Shown piece by piece: positions 16,838-25,041 of a DNA stretch of 64,000 nucleotides; the stretch's first letter is position 1, and each line of letters opens with the position of its first letter. The notes beneath the pieces are model-generated. The model was not told the DNA's origin. It saw nothing but the letters and a program-made list of their open reading frames with translations, and did not search any database. The DNA comes from an uncultured Bacteroidia bacterium (GTDB lineage: Bacteria > Bacteroidota > Bacteroidia > Bacteroidales > UBA932): assembly GCA_902785065.1 (NCBI GenBank), contig CACZXH010000006.1, forward strand, positions 42,668 to 106,667, in the 5' to 3' direction. The position numbers and the translations under genes are program-made.

Positions 16838-19732
16838 ATGATCAAGAAACTAACCTTGGCGACCGTCGCGCTCCTCCTGGCGCTGGGCCTTTCCGCCCAG
16901 ACGTTCACGGGAGGCGTGCGCGGCACGGTCGTCAGCCGCGCCGACCGGTCCCCGGTCCCCGGCGCGGTCCTCGTGCTGTACCAGGGTACGGCCGAAGTGG
17001 CCACGGTGACTTCCGGCGACGACGGCCGCTTCCTCATCGAAGACCTGGACAACGGCATTTACGACCTGGTGATCCAGGCTCCGGACTACCTGGAGACGCG
17101 TGTCAACGTCACCGTCAACGACGGATATGTCAAGAACATGTTCAACCTCTCCCTGACCCGCGGCGCGGTCGTCAGCGAGGTGGACGTGGACAACCTCGTG
17201 GAGTTCGACATGGACGACACCGGTTACGGCGACAGCCCGACGGTCCTGTTCGGCCAGAACGACGTGTTCAACAATGTGGCAGGCTACAACTTCAGTTCCG
17301 TCCGTTACCGCGTGCGTGGTTACTCCTCCGAGTCGCAGGACGTGTACCTGGCCGGCGTCAAGATGAACGACGCCATCACCGGGTATTCCCCGTTCTCGCT
17401 CTGGAGCGGCCTCAATGAGGCCACCCGCACGAAGTACACCGTCAACGGCGCCGAGATTTCCGACTACGGCATCGGCGGCTACAACGGCCTGACGAACCTG
17501 CCTGTCAACGCCCTGTCCGTCCGCAAGGGATGGCGGGGGAGCGTGCTCACCAACAGCCAGCTGTACCGGCTGCGCCTGATGATGACCTACGCCTCCGGCC
17601 CCCGGGACGACGGCTGGTCCTACGCGTTCAACGTGTCGGCCCGCCTGGGCGGCAACGACTGGGTGAAGGGCGTGTACTACCGTTCCTTCGCCTACTACGG
17701 CGCCATTGAGAAACAGTTCAACGATGCGCACAAGCTCGGCCTTGTCTTCATGGGCACGCCCGGCCAGCGCGGTGCCGCGAACTCGTCCACCCAGGAGGTG
17801 TACGACCTCATGGGCGACAACATGTACAACTCCAACTGGGGCTACCAGAACGGCAAGGTGCGCAACGCCCGCGTCCGCAAGACGCACGAGCCCATCGCCA
17901 TCCTCAAGTATGACTTCACCCCGGGTCACAAGTTCAACGCCGCCGCGACGGTCCTGTACCGCTTCGGCAAGAACGGCTACACCGCCCTCGACTGGTATGA
18001 CGCCCAGGATCCGCGTCCGGACTACTACCGGAACCTTCCGAGCTACTACTTCATGGAGGACGACGACTACAACCGGATGAACGGGATGAAGGCCGCCTGG
18101 GCCGAGGAGGTCTGGCGGAACGACATTCCGCAGTACGCCCACATCAACTGGGACCGCCTGTATGCTGTGAACAAGTTGAACGTCGAGGACGGCGAACGCC
18201 GCTCCAAGTACGCGCTGCAGGAACGCCGCGTGGACCAGCAGGACCTGAACTTCGCCTTCAACTTCAAGTGGCGTCCGTCCCGGATCTTCACCCTCACCGG
18301 CGGCGCCGATGCGAAGGTCAACCGGACCGAGTACTACCAGAAGATGGACGACCTCCTCGGCGGTGAGTACTTCTACAACATGGACTCCTTCGCCGAGCGT
18401 GACTACGCGGCCTTCCCCTACATGACCCAGAACGACCTGGATTACTGGCTGGCCAACGGCAAGGTGCAGAAGATCCGCGTCGGCGACAAGTACGGTTACG
18501 ACTACTATGCGAACGTCCGCAAGTGGAACGGCTGGTTGTCCGGCAAACTGAACGTCGGCAACTTTGAGATGGCGCTCGGCGGCCGCGTCGGCCAGACCGC
18601 TTTCTGGCGGCAGGGCCTGAACCGCAAGGGTCTGTTCCCGGGCGTGGACAACGAAGGGAAGCCGATCTACATCGACGGACGGGAAGTGACCACCTATGAC
18701 GAGAACGGCGACCCGATTACGTCCTACGGCAAGTCCAAGGTGGCGAAGTTCCTGACCTATGCCGGCAAGGTGAACCTCAACTACGTTCTCCCCGGCGGCC
18801 ACCGGTTCTACGCCAATGCGGGCTACTTCAACGACGCGCCGACCTTCAGCCAGTCGTTCATGTCCCCGCGTACGCGCAACCAGCTGGCTCCGGAACTGAC
18901 GACCGTCAAGACCCTCACCGGTGACATCAATTACCAGGTGTCCTCCAACGGCTACAACTTCCGGATCACGGGTTACTACACCGACATCATGGACCAGGCC
19001 AAGGTGATGAGCTTCTACGACGACGGCCAGAACTCCTTCACCAACTTCGCGCTGACCGGCATCGACGAGCGGCATGTGGGCATGGAGATGGGCTGGAAGA
19101 TTCCCACGGATATCCCGAACCTCGCCCTCCAGGGCGTGATCGCCTACGGCGAGTACTACTACACCTCCAACCCGAAGATGTACCAGACCATCGACAACAA
19201 CGCCTCCATCGTGGAAGGCACCTATGGCGTCGTGGTCCCGTACTGGAAGAGCCATCCCGACGTGGACGGCACGATCGTCCGCCACTATGTGGAGTCCACC
19301 CCGCAGCTCGCCGTGAGCCTCGGCCTGAACTGGAACTGGAACTACTGGTTCGTGGACGCCGACATCGACTACTTCGGTCATTCCTACCTGTCGATGAACC
19401 CGCTCTACCGCACGGACTACGCGACGGCCGGCCCCGACCGCGAGGTCACGCCGTTCGAAGTCTCGTACATGTGCGAACAGGAAAAGTTCAACCCGGCGTG
19501 GCTGCTGAACTTCTCCGTGGGCAAGTCTTGGTACATCCAGCGGACGTACCAGCTGGGTTTCTCCCTGAACGCGAAGAACCTGCTGAACAACACCTGGGTG
19601 AAGACCGGCGGTTACGAGCAGACCCGCATCGTGAAGAACACCGTGGCGAAGGAAATGTTCTACCGTTTCGACTCCAAGTACTTCTACATGAGCGGTTTCA
19701 ATTACATGTTGAACATCTATTTCCGATTCTAG
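16838..19732 (+). CDS. TonB-dependent receptor with carboxypeptidase-like regulatory domain
   Basis: A 964-aa outer-membrane receptor. SPI signal peptide (residues 1-20, LSAQ), a carboxypeptidase-regulatory-like domain at about 22-105 (RGTVVSRADRSPVPGA), a plug domain from about 120, and a barrel ending in YFRF. It is not SusC-like, and lacks the Oar pattern of the first two receptors. It is followed 3 bases later by a DUF5689 lipoprotein. From memory, similar TBDR plus DUF5689 plus EEP nuclease sets occur together in other Bacteroidales. The receptor and lipoprotein probably form a transport pair like SusC/SusD, importing products of the upstream nucleases; the cargo is inferred from context. 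Confidence 0.88.
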   Translation: MIKKLTLATVALLLALGLSAQTFTGGVRGTVVSRADRSPVPGAVLVLYQGTAEVATVTSGDDGRFLIEDLDNGIYDLVIQAPDYLETRVNVTVNDGYVKNMFNLSLTRGAVVSEVDVDNLVEFDMDDTGYGDSPTVLFGQNDVFNNVAGYNFSSVRYRVRGYSSESQDVYLAGVKMNDAITGYSPFSLWSGLNEATRTKYTVNGAEISDYGIGGYNGLTNLPVNALSVRKGWRGSVLTNSQLYRLRLMMTYASGPRDDGWSYAFNVSARLGGNDWVKGVYYRSFAYYGAIEKQFNDAHKLGLVFMGTPGQRGAANSSTQEVYDLMGDNMYNSNWGYQNGKVRNARVRKTHEPIAILKYDFTPGHKFNAAATVLYRFGKNGYTALDWYDAQDPRPDYYRNLPSYYFMEDDDYNRMNGMKAAWAEEVWRNDIPQYAHINWDRLYAVNKLNVEDGERRSKYALQERRVDQQDLNFAFNFKWRPSRIFTLTGGADAKVNRTEYYQKMDDLLGGEYFYNMDSFAERDYAAFPYMTQNDLDYWLANGKVQKIRVGDKYGYDYYANVRKWNGWLSGKLNVGNFEMALGGRVGQTAFWRQGLNRKGLFPGVDNEGKPIYIDGREVTTYDENGDPITSYGKSKVAKFLTYAGKVNLNYVLPGGHRFYANAGYFNDAPTFSQSFMSPRTRNQLAPELTTVKTLTGDINYQVSSNGYNFRITGYYTDIMDQAKVMSFYDDGQNSFTNFALTGIDERHVGMEMGWKIPTDIPNLALQGVIAYGEYYYTSNPKMYQTIDNNASIVEGTYGVVVPYWKSHPDVDGTIVRHYVESTPQLAVSLGLNWNWNYWFVDADIDYFGHSYLSMNPLYRTDYATAGPDREVTPFEVSYMCEQEKFNPAWLLNFSVGKSWYIQRTYQLGFSLNAKNLLNNTWVKTGGYEQTRIVKNTVAKEMFYRFDSKYFYMSGFNYMLNIYFRF

Positions 19733-19735
19733 GCC

Positions 19736-20833
19736 ATGAGAAAGCGTATTCTGATTGTTGCTGCGGCAACCCTCGCCCTCGCCGCTTGCGAGGAGTGGGA
19801 GCCGGTGTTCACCGGCGAGTACGGCGACGTGTATATGTATGAGGCCGCGGAACTGGAAGTGACGTCCACCATTGCGGACCTCAAGGAACTGTATGCCAAA
19901 CACGGCGTCCTGAAGATCCAGGACGACGACATGGTCATTGCCGGCAAGGTCATCTCCGATGACCACTCCGGCAATATCTACCGGGAACTGTATATCCAGG
20001 ACGAGACCGGCGTGATTAGTGTCAAGATCGGCCTCTCCTCCCTGTACAGCGACTACAAGCTGGGCCAGACGGTCTATGTCAAGTGCAGCGGTCTCACCAT
20101 CGGCCAGTACAACGGCATGCCCCAGCTGGGCATCGAGGACCCGACCGGCGAGTACGAGACCTCCTACCTGGACAACCGCTACCTGATCGACGCCCACGTC
20201 ATCCGCGGCGCCTGGGGCGATCCCGTCCCTCCGCGCCGGGTTACGGAAGATGAACTGGCGGCCGCCCTCAAGGAGGGGTACACCAACCACCTCTGGGGCC
20301 AGCTGGTGACCTTGGAAGACCTGCAGTACGGCGCCCAGCCCGAGTACAATACCGAGGCGTACAAGCGTATCTTCATCCTCATCTACATCGATCCGTACAA
20401 GGACAAGAAGGCTTCCACCAACCGCGTCTTCTGCTCCACCGAAACATTCGGTGTGACCACCTGGGCCATGTCCAAGAACAAGTTCCTGGAGTACCTGGAC
20501 GGCGGCCACTTCGACCGCTGCACCAGCTCGGACAAGTCGATGGACGATATCTTCGACGAGAAGACGGGCCTGACGGTGAAACAGACCATCCGCGAGAACG
20601 CGACGGCCATCACCACCAGTCACTACTTCCACATGCCGCACGGCCAGGCGGTCCAGATCCGCACCAGCGGCTTCGCGAAGTTCGCGGACACGGAGATCGA
20701 CCCGGACATCCTCGGCGATCCCAAGGGGAAGGATGATTGCGCGCTCTGCTCCGCCACGGGTATCCTGACCGTGTACAACGGGGCCGCGCAGCTGGCCCTG
20801 GTCGATGAAAACAGCGTAAAGATCCAGAAATAA
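19736..20833 (+). CDS. DUF5689-like lipoprotein (receptor partner)
   Basis: A 365-aa lipoprotein (LALAAC, Cys18). The N-terminal half (about 40-150) resembles a DUF5689 OB-fold-like domain: TIADLKELY, then a VIAGKVISDD strand, IYRELYIQDETGVISVKI and LGQTVYVKC. The C-terminal half (about 170-365) has no motif I recognise but is rich in aromatic residues and His. The biochemical role of DUF5689 is not established to my knowledge; the domain is typical of Bacteroidetes surface lipoproteins. Tight spacing to the TBDR (3 bases) suggests it serves as its surface lid or binding partner. Its stop overlaps the start of the M3 peptidase by one base (TAATG), implying translational coupling. Confidence 0.75.
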   Translation: MRKRILIVAAATLALAACEEWEPVFTGEYGDVYMYEAAELEVTSTIADLKELYAKHGVLKIQDDDMVIAGKVISDDHSGNIYRELYIQDETGVISVKIGLSSLYSDYKLGQTVYVKCSGLTIGQYNGMPQLGIEDPTGEYETSYLDNRYLIDAHVIRGAWGDPVPPRRVTEDELAAALKEGYTNHLWGQLVTLEDLQYGAQPEYNTEAYKRIFILIYIDPYKDKKASTNRVFCSTETFGVTTWAMSKNKFLEYLDGGHFDRCTSSDKSMDDIFDEKTGLTVKQTIRENATAITTSHYFHMPHGQAVQIRTSGFAKFADTEIDPDILGDPKGKDDCALCSATGILTVYNGAAQLALVDENSVKIQK

Positions 20834-22830
20834 TGACCCGAAGAATCCTGTTATTTGCAGCGATGGCATTGACGATGACCGCCTGCGGCCCGAAGGCCGG
20901 AAAGATTTTCAGTGAAGATTGGAACACGCCGTATGGCAATGCTCCGTTCAGCCAGATTTCGGAAGCAGACTACATGCCCGCCTTCCTGGCCGGTATTGAG
21001 GCCCAGAAGGCCGAAATCCGCGCGATCGTCGAGAATCCGGACGCTCCCACGTTCGAGAACACGATCGCGGCCTACGAGCTTTCAGGCGACTTGCTGTCCA
21101 AGGTGTCCGGCGTCTTCTTCAACCTCTCGGAATCGGACTCCACCCCCACGATCCAGCAGATCGAGGAGGAGGTGACCCCGATTATCACGGAGGCCTCCGA
21201 CGCCATCTTCATGGACGAAAAGTTCTTCGCCCGGGTGAAGGCCGTGTACGAGAACATGGACGGCCTGGACCGCGAGCAGCAGATGGTCACCAAGAAACTT
21301 TATGACCGCTTCGTCCGCAACGGCGTCAGCCTGGACGCGGAGAAGAAGGCCCGCTTCGCGGAGATCAACAGCCGCCTTGCCGTCCTCAGCCAGAAATTCG
21401 GCCAGAACCTCCTGGCAGAGAACAACGCCTTCCGGGATGCTATCGGCGTGACCGTGTCGGCCTATCCGACTTTCATGGCCACCTGTGAGGACCGCGCGCT
21501 CCGCGAGAAGGCCTTCAAGGCCTATTCCAGCCGCGGCAACCACGGCGACGAGCACGACAACAACGCCATCGTCCTGGAGATTATGAAACTCCGGACGGAG
21601 AAGGCGAACCTGCTGGGTTACAAGACTTCCGCCGAGTATCTCCTCGCCGACAAGATGGCCGGCAACCCGGAGACGGTGGATGCCTTCCTGCAGCCCATCA
21701 TGGACGCGTCGATGCGCAAGGCCAAGGAGGAGATTGCCGACATGGAGGCCGTCGCCGGCCACAAGATCGAGCCTTGGGACTGGTTCTACTATGCGGAGAA
21801 GGTCCGCGCCCTGAAGTATGACCTGGACGAATCCGTCACCGGCCCGTACTTCACGGCGGACAGTGTGTCGAAAGGCGTTTTCGCCGCCGCGGAAAAGGTC
21901 TATGGCATCCACATCGAGCCCGCGCCCGAGGTGGAGGTCTACAATGACGTGACGAAGGCTTACAAACTCACGGACGCCGATGGTTCCCTCCTCGGCATCT
22001 TCTACCAGGACTGGTTCTCCCGCGACACCAAGCGGGGCGGCGCCTGGATGAACAACTTCCGCGAGCAGTATGTCAAGGACGGCAAGGATGTCCGCCCGAT
22101 CATCGTGAACGTCTGCAACTTCCCGCCCGCCACGGAGGACGCGCCGTCGATGCTATCCATTGACAATGTCCAGACCGCCTTCCACGAGTTCGGCCACGCC
22201 CTGCACGGCTTCCTGACGAAGTGCCGTTACGAGGAAGTGTCCGGTACCGCCGTGACCCGCGACTTCGTGGAGATGTTCTCCCAGTTCAACGAGAACTGGG
22301 CCTTCGTCCCGGAGATCCTCGCCGTCTATGCGAAGGATTACCGCACCGGCGAGCCCATCCCGGCGGAACTCGTGGAGAAGATCGGCAAATCGCTGAAGTT
22401 CAACCAGGGCTTCACGACGGGCGAACTCTGCGCCGCGTCCATCCTGGACATGAAGTGGCATGAACTGACGGCCGAGGACCTCGCGGAGTTCACCGACGCC
22501 CAGTCCATCCGCGACTTCGAGACGAAGGTCTGCGGCGAGATGGGCCTCATCGACGAGATTATCCCGCGCTACCGCACGACCTACTTCAACCACATCTTCA
22601 ACAGCGGCTACAGCGCCGGCTACTACAGCTACCTGTGGTCCGAGGTCCTGGACGTGGACGCCTGGGAGAAGTTCGTGGCCGACGGCGTCTTCAACCCCGC
22701 CACGGCGAAGGCCTTCCGCCAGACCTTCCTGGAGAAGGGCGGTTCCGAAGAGCCGATGACCCTGTTCCGTCAGTTCCGCGGCGCCGATCCCGATCCGGCG
22801 GCACTCCTCCGCTCCCGCGGCTTGGAGTAA
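20833..22830 (+). CDS. M3 family metallopeptidase (Dcp/oligopeptidase A-like), lipoprotein
   Basis: A 665-aa zinc peptidase with lipobox TMTAC. The thimet-oligopeptidase zinc site is intact: HEFGH at about residue 451, with the third ligand region SGTAVTRDFVEMFSQF downstream. The N-terminal helical part and overall length fit peptidyl-dipeptidase Dcp (about 680-700 aa). It cleaves short peptides in the periplasm. It overlaps the DUF5689 gene by one base and precedes a strong terminator, so it is the last gene of the nuclease operon. Why a peptidase is included is unclear; it may process protein bound to nucleic acid, or simply share the transcript. Confidence 0.92.
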   Translation: MTRRILLFAAMALTMTACGPKAGKIFSEDWNTPYGNAPFSQISEADYMPAFLAGIEAQKAEIRAIVENPDAPTFENTIAAYELSGDLLSKVSGVFFNLSESDSTPTIQQIEEEVTPIITEASDAIFMDEKFFARVKAVYENMDGLDREQQMVTKKLYDRFVRNGVSLDAEKKARFAEINSRLAVLSQKFGQNLLAENNAFRDAIGVTVSAYPTFMATCEDRALREKAFKAYSSRGNHGDEHDNNAIVLEIMKLRTEKANLLGYKTSAEYLLADKMAGNPETVDAFLQPIMDASMRKAKEEIADMEAVAGHKIEPWDWFYYAEKVRALKYDLDESVTGPYFTADSVSKGVFAAAEKVYGIHIEPAPEVEVYNDVTKAYKLTDADGSLLGIFYQDWFSRDTKRGGAWMNNFREQYVKDGKDVRPIIVNVCNFPPATEDAPSMLSIDNVQTAFHEFGHALHGFLTKCRYEEVSGTAVTRDFVEMFSQFNENWAFVPEILAVYAKDYRTGEPIPAELVEKIGKSLKFNQGFTTGELCAASILDMKWHELTAEDLAEFTDAQSIRDFETKVCGEMGLIDEIIPRYRTTYFNHIFNSGYSAGYYSYLWSEVLDVDAWEKFVADGVFNPATAKAFRQTFLEKGGSEEPMTLFRQFRGADPDPAALLRSRGLE

Positions 22831-22857
22831 ATCGCTGACTGATTGTTCTTTAACGTT

Positions 22858-22887
22858 CGAGAGGTGCACCGGCTGGTGCACCTCTCG
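22858..22887. terminator. Bidirectional terminator between convergent operons
   Basis: CGAGAGGTGCACC (22858-22870) pairs perfectly with GGTGCACCTCTCG (22875-22887) around a 4-base loop. It lies between the plus-strand peptidase stop and the minus-strand isomerase stop at 22911. AT-rich flanks on both sides allow use in either direction. Confidence 0.85.
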
Positions 22888-22910
22888 ATATTTAATAGGC
22901 TGTCAATCAG

Positions 22911-23927
22911 TTATTTGATATAACTGGTAATCACCTTCATACCGCCATCGGCAGGCTTGAAGGTGATGCCGGTGGAGGAGGCGGGGATGAGGACCGTCTC
23001 GCCCTGCCGGAGGTCGATGATATGGCCCTTGGTGGGGCCGCGGCGGCCTTCGGCGTCATAGACGGGCTCGGCGTCCGTGAGGGTGCCGCCGCCGGCGAGA
23101 CACATCACCACAAGGAAGGAGTCGACATCCTCCAGGTTTTTCGTCACAGCTTCGTCCATCTCGTAGAGGCTGGTGGTGAAGTACTTGCAGGATACCAGCT
23201 CGGTTTCCGCATCTTTGACGGGCGTGTAGGCCGTCCGGTACTCCGGATACACCTTGTAGTCGATGGCGTCCTTCGCGAGCTCCGTGTGGAGCTGACGGGG
23301 CTTGCCGTCCAGGCCCAGCCGGCCGTAGTCGTAGATCCGGTAAGTGATGTCAGAGGTCTGCTGGATCTCGGCGATGAAGCAGCCGCCGCAGATCGCGTGG
23401 ATGCGCCCGGCCGGGAGGAAGAACACATCGCCGGGATGCACGTCATGACGGGCCAGGACCTCGGTGATGGTGCCGTCGGCGACGCGCTTTTCATATTCTT
23501 CGGGTGTGATTTCCTCGGTCATGCCGGCGAGCAGGTGCGCGCCCGGCTCCGCATCGACCACATACCACATTTCGGTCTTGCCTTTGGAACCGTTGTGCCG
23601 CACGGCGGCCAGCGCATCGTTCGGATGGACCTGCACGGACAGGTCGGAGAGGGCGTCGATGAACTTGATCAGCAACGGGAATTCGTCGCCGGTGTTGGCA
23701 TAGACATGCTCGCCCACAAGACGGCCCTTGTATTCCTTCACGAGATCCGCGATGGTACGGCCCTTGAGGGCGCCGTTCGCGACCACGGATTCATTCCCTT
23801 TCACGCCGGACAGCTCCCAGCTTTCGCCGATGTGCTCCTGCTCGGTTTCCACGCCCTTGTAGGGGGCGATCTTCTCGCCGCCCCAGACGATGGTCTTGAA
23901 GATGGGTTCGAATTTCAGCGGATACAT
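22911..23927 (-). CDS. manA: Mannose-6-phosphate isomerase, class I
   Basis: This enzyme converts mannose-6-phosphate to fructose-6-phosphate. The 338-aa product is of the short cupin type: WGG near the N-terminus, SWELSG, zinc-ligand motifs QVHPND and KTEMWYV, and LPAGRIHAICGG with the active-site His. It is the last gene of the mannosidase operon, 3 bases after the ROK kinase. Together those two genes take free mannose into glycolysis. All expected metal ligands are visible, so it should be active. Confidence 0.93.
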   Translation of the reverse strand: MYPLKFEPIFKTIVWGGEKIAPYKGVETEQEHIGESWELSGVKGNESVVANGALKGRTIADLVKEYKGRLVGEHVYANTGDEFPLLIKFIDALSDLSVQVHPNDALAAVRHNGSKGKTEMWYVVDAEPGAHLLAGMTEEITPEEYEKRVADGTITEVLARHDVHPGDVFFLPAGRIHAICGGCFIAEIQQTSDITYRIYDYGRLGLDGKPRQLHTELAKDAIDYKVYPEYRTAYTPVKDAETELVSCKYFTTSLYEMDEAVTKNLEDVDSFLVVMCLAGGGTLTDAEPVYDAEGRRGPTKGHIIDLRQGETVLIPASSTGITFKPADGGMKVITSYIK

Positions 23928-23930
23928 AGG

Positions 23931-25040
23931 CTATTTGGCGTCTAATTGGGCCAGCGCGAAGTCATACGCGCCGACGGAAATGGCTTTGGAGGCGCCGATC
24001 TTGGAGATCATCACGCCGATGCGCTTCTGCGGGTCGTAGGTGACGGTCTTGTCGGTGCCGTACACCTTCAGCTCGCGGGCGCTGCCCTTGGCGAAGGCTT
24101 CGAATTCGGCCTCGTCGTCCAGGTTGTAAACCTTCATCTGCAACTTGGCGAGGGTGTCGCCGGACAGGGTGCGGACCGTGCCGCGGAGGGCGTCCAGCAG
24201 GGCCGGCATGAAGTATTTCTTGGAAGCGGTGATACCGCCGCCGATGACGATCAGACCGTCCATCAGCTGGGCCGCGATGGCCATTGCGTTGCCCGCGACG
24301 GTGCCCATCTCGGCGAAAGCGGCCTGTGCGGCTTCCGGATTACCGGGACGCGTGCCCTCGGCGATCTCGTAGATGTCCTTCGGGCTGAGGGAGGGATCGT
24401 TGATGCCGGAACGTTCGGCGTAGACGCGCTTGACGGCGCGGACGGCGACGCCGTCTTCCACGATGACGTCCTGGATACGGCTGTGCGGGAGGCAGTAGGT
24501 CTCCACGCAGGAGTTGTCGCCGCGGTTCAGCTGGCCGTTGATGACGCAGCCGATGCCGAAGCCCGTGCCGAAGGTGTAGCCGATGAGGTTGTGGTAGCGC
24601 TTGGTGCTGCCTAGGTACTCCAGTTTTCCGTTGACCTGCGGCAGGACGCCGCCGAGGGCCTCGCCGTAGGCGTACAGGTCGCCGTCGTTGTTGATAAACA
24701 CGGGTACGCCGAACTTCTCCTCGAGGAACGGTCCGAGGGCGACACCGTCACGGAAGGACGGGAAATTCGGCAGGTAACCGCCGATAATCCCGTTTGGATA
24801 GTCGGCCGGGCCGGGGAAGGCGAAGCTGATGGCGACGGGCTTTTCGCCGCCGAGGGAGTTCATCACGGACTCGAACCCGACGACCATCGTCTTCAGGCAC
24901 AGGTCCAGGTCATTGGCATTGGCAGGCAGCGTGATCGGCTCGCCCACGTACTCTTCGCCCTTCATTGCGCCGAACACCATGTTGGTGCCGCCGGCGTCCA
25001 GGGTAAGGACGATCCTGGAATCGTTGGTGTAGTTTCCCAT
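23931..25040 (-). CDS. ROK-family sugar kinase (probable manno- or glucokinase)
   Basis: A 369-aa cytoplasmic kinase. The ATP phosphate-binding loop LTLDAGGTNMVFG is at about residues 12-24. FAFPGPAD and NNDGDLYAYGE are the sugar and catalytic-base segments, and VIGGGI is the adenosine motif. The usual ROK zinc-site signature C-x-C-G-x-x-G-C is absent; only scattered Cys remain (SCVETYC). Position between a GH92 alpha-mannosidase and ManA makes mannose the likely substrate, by inference. An earlier frame opening (to 25064) overlaps the GH92 stop, so ATG 25040 two bases downstream of that stop is chosen. Confidence 0.82.
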   Translation of the reverse strand: MGNYTNDSRIVLTLDAGGTNMVFGAMKGEEYVGEPITLPANANDLDLCLKTMVVGFESVMNSLGGEKPVAISFAFPGPADYPNGIIGGYLPNFPSFRDGVALGPFLEEKFGVPVFINNDGDLYAYGEALGGVLPQVNGKLEYLGSTKRYHNLIGYTFGTGFGIGCVINGQLNRGDNSCVETYCLPHSRIQDVIVEDGVAVRAVKRVYAERSGINDPSLSPKDIYEIAEGTRPGNPEAAQAAFAEMGTVAGNAMAIAAQLMDGLIVIGGGITASKKYFMPALLDALRGTVRTLSGDTLAKLQMKVYNLDDEAEFEAFAKGSARELKVYGTDKTVTYDPQKRIGVMISKIGASKAISVGAYDFALAQLDAK

Positions 25041-25041
25041 A

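Noticed and set aside
16850..20869. A 1339-codon minus-strand open frame opposite the third TBDR and DUF5689 gene
   Set aside because: Reverse image of two genes with signal peptides and domain matches; low-complexity composition.
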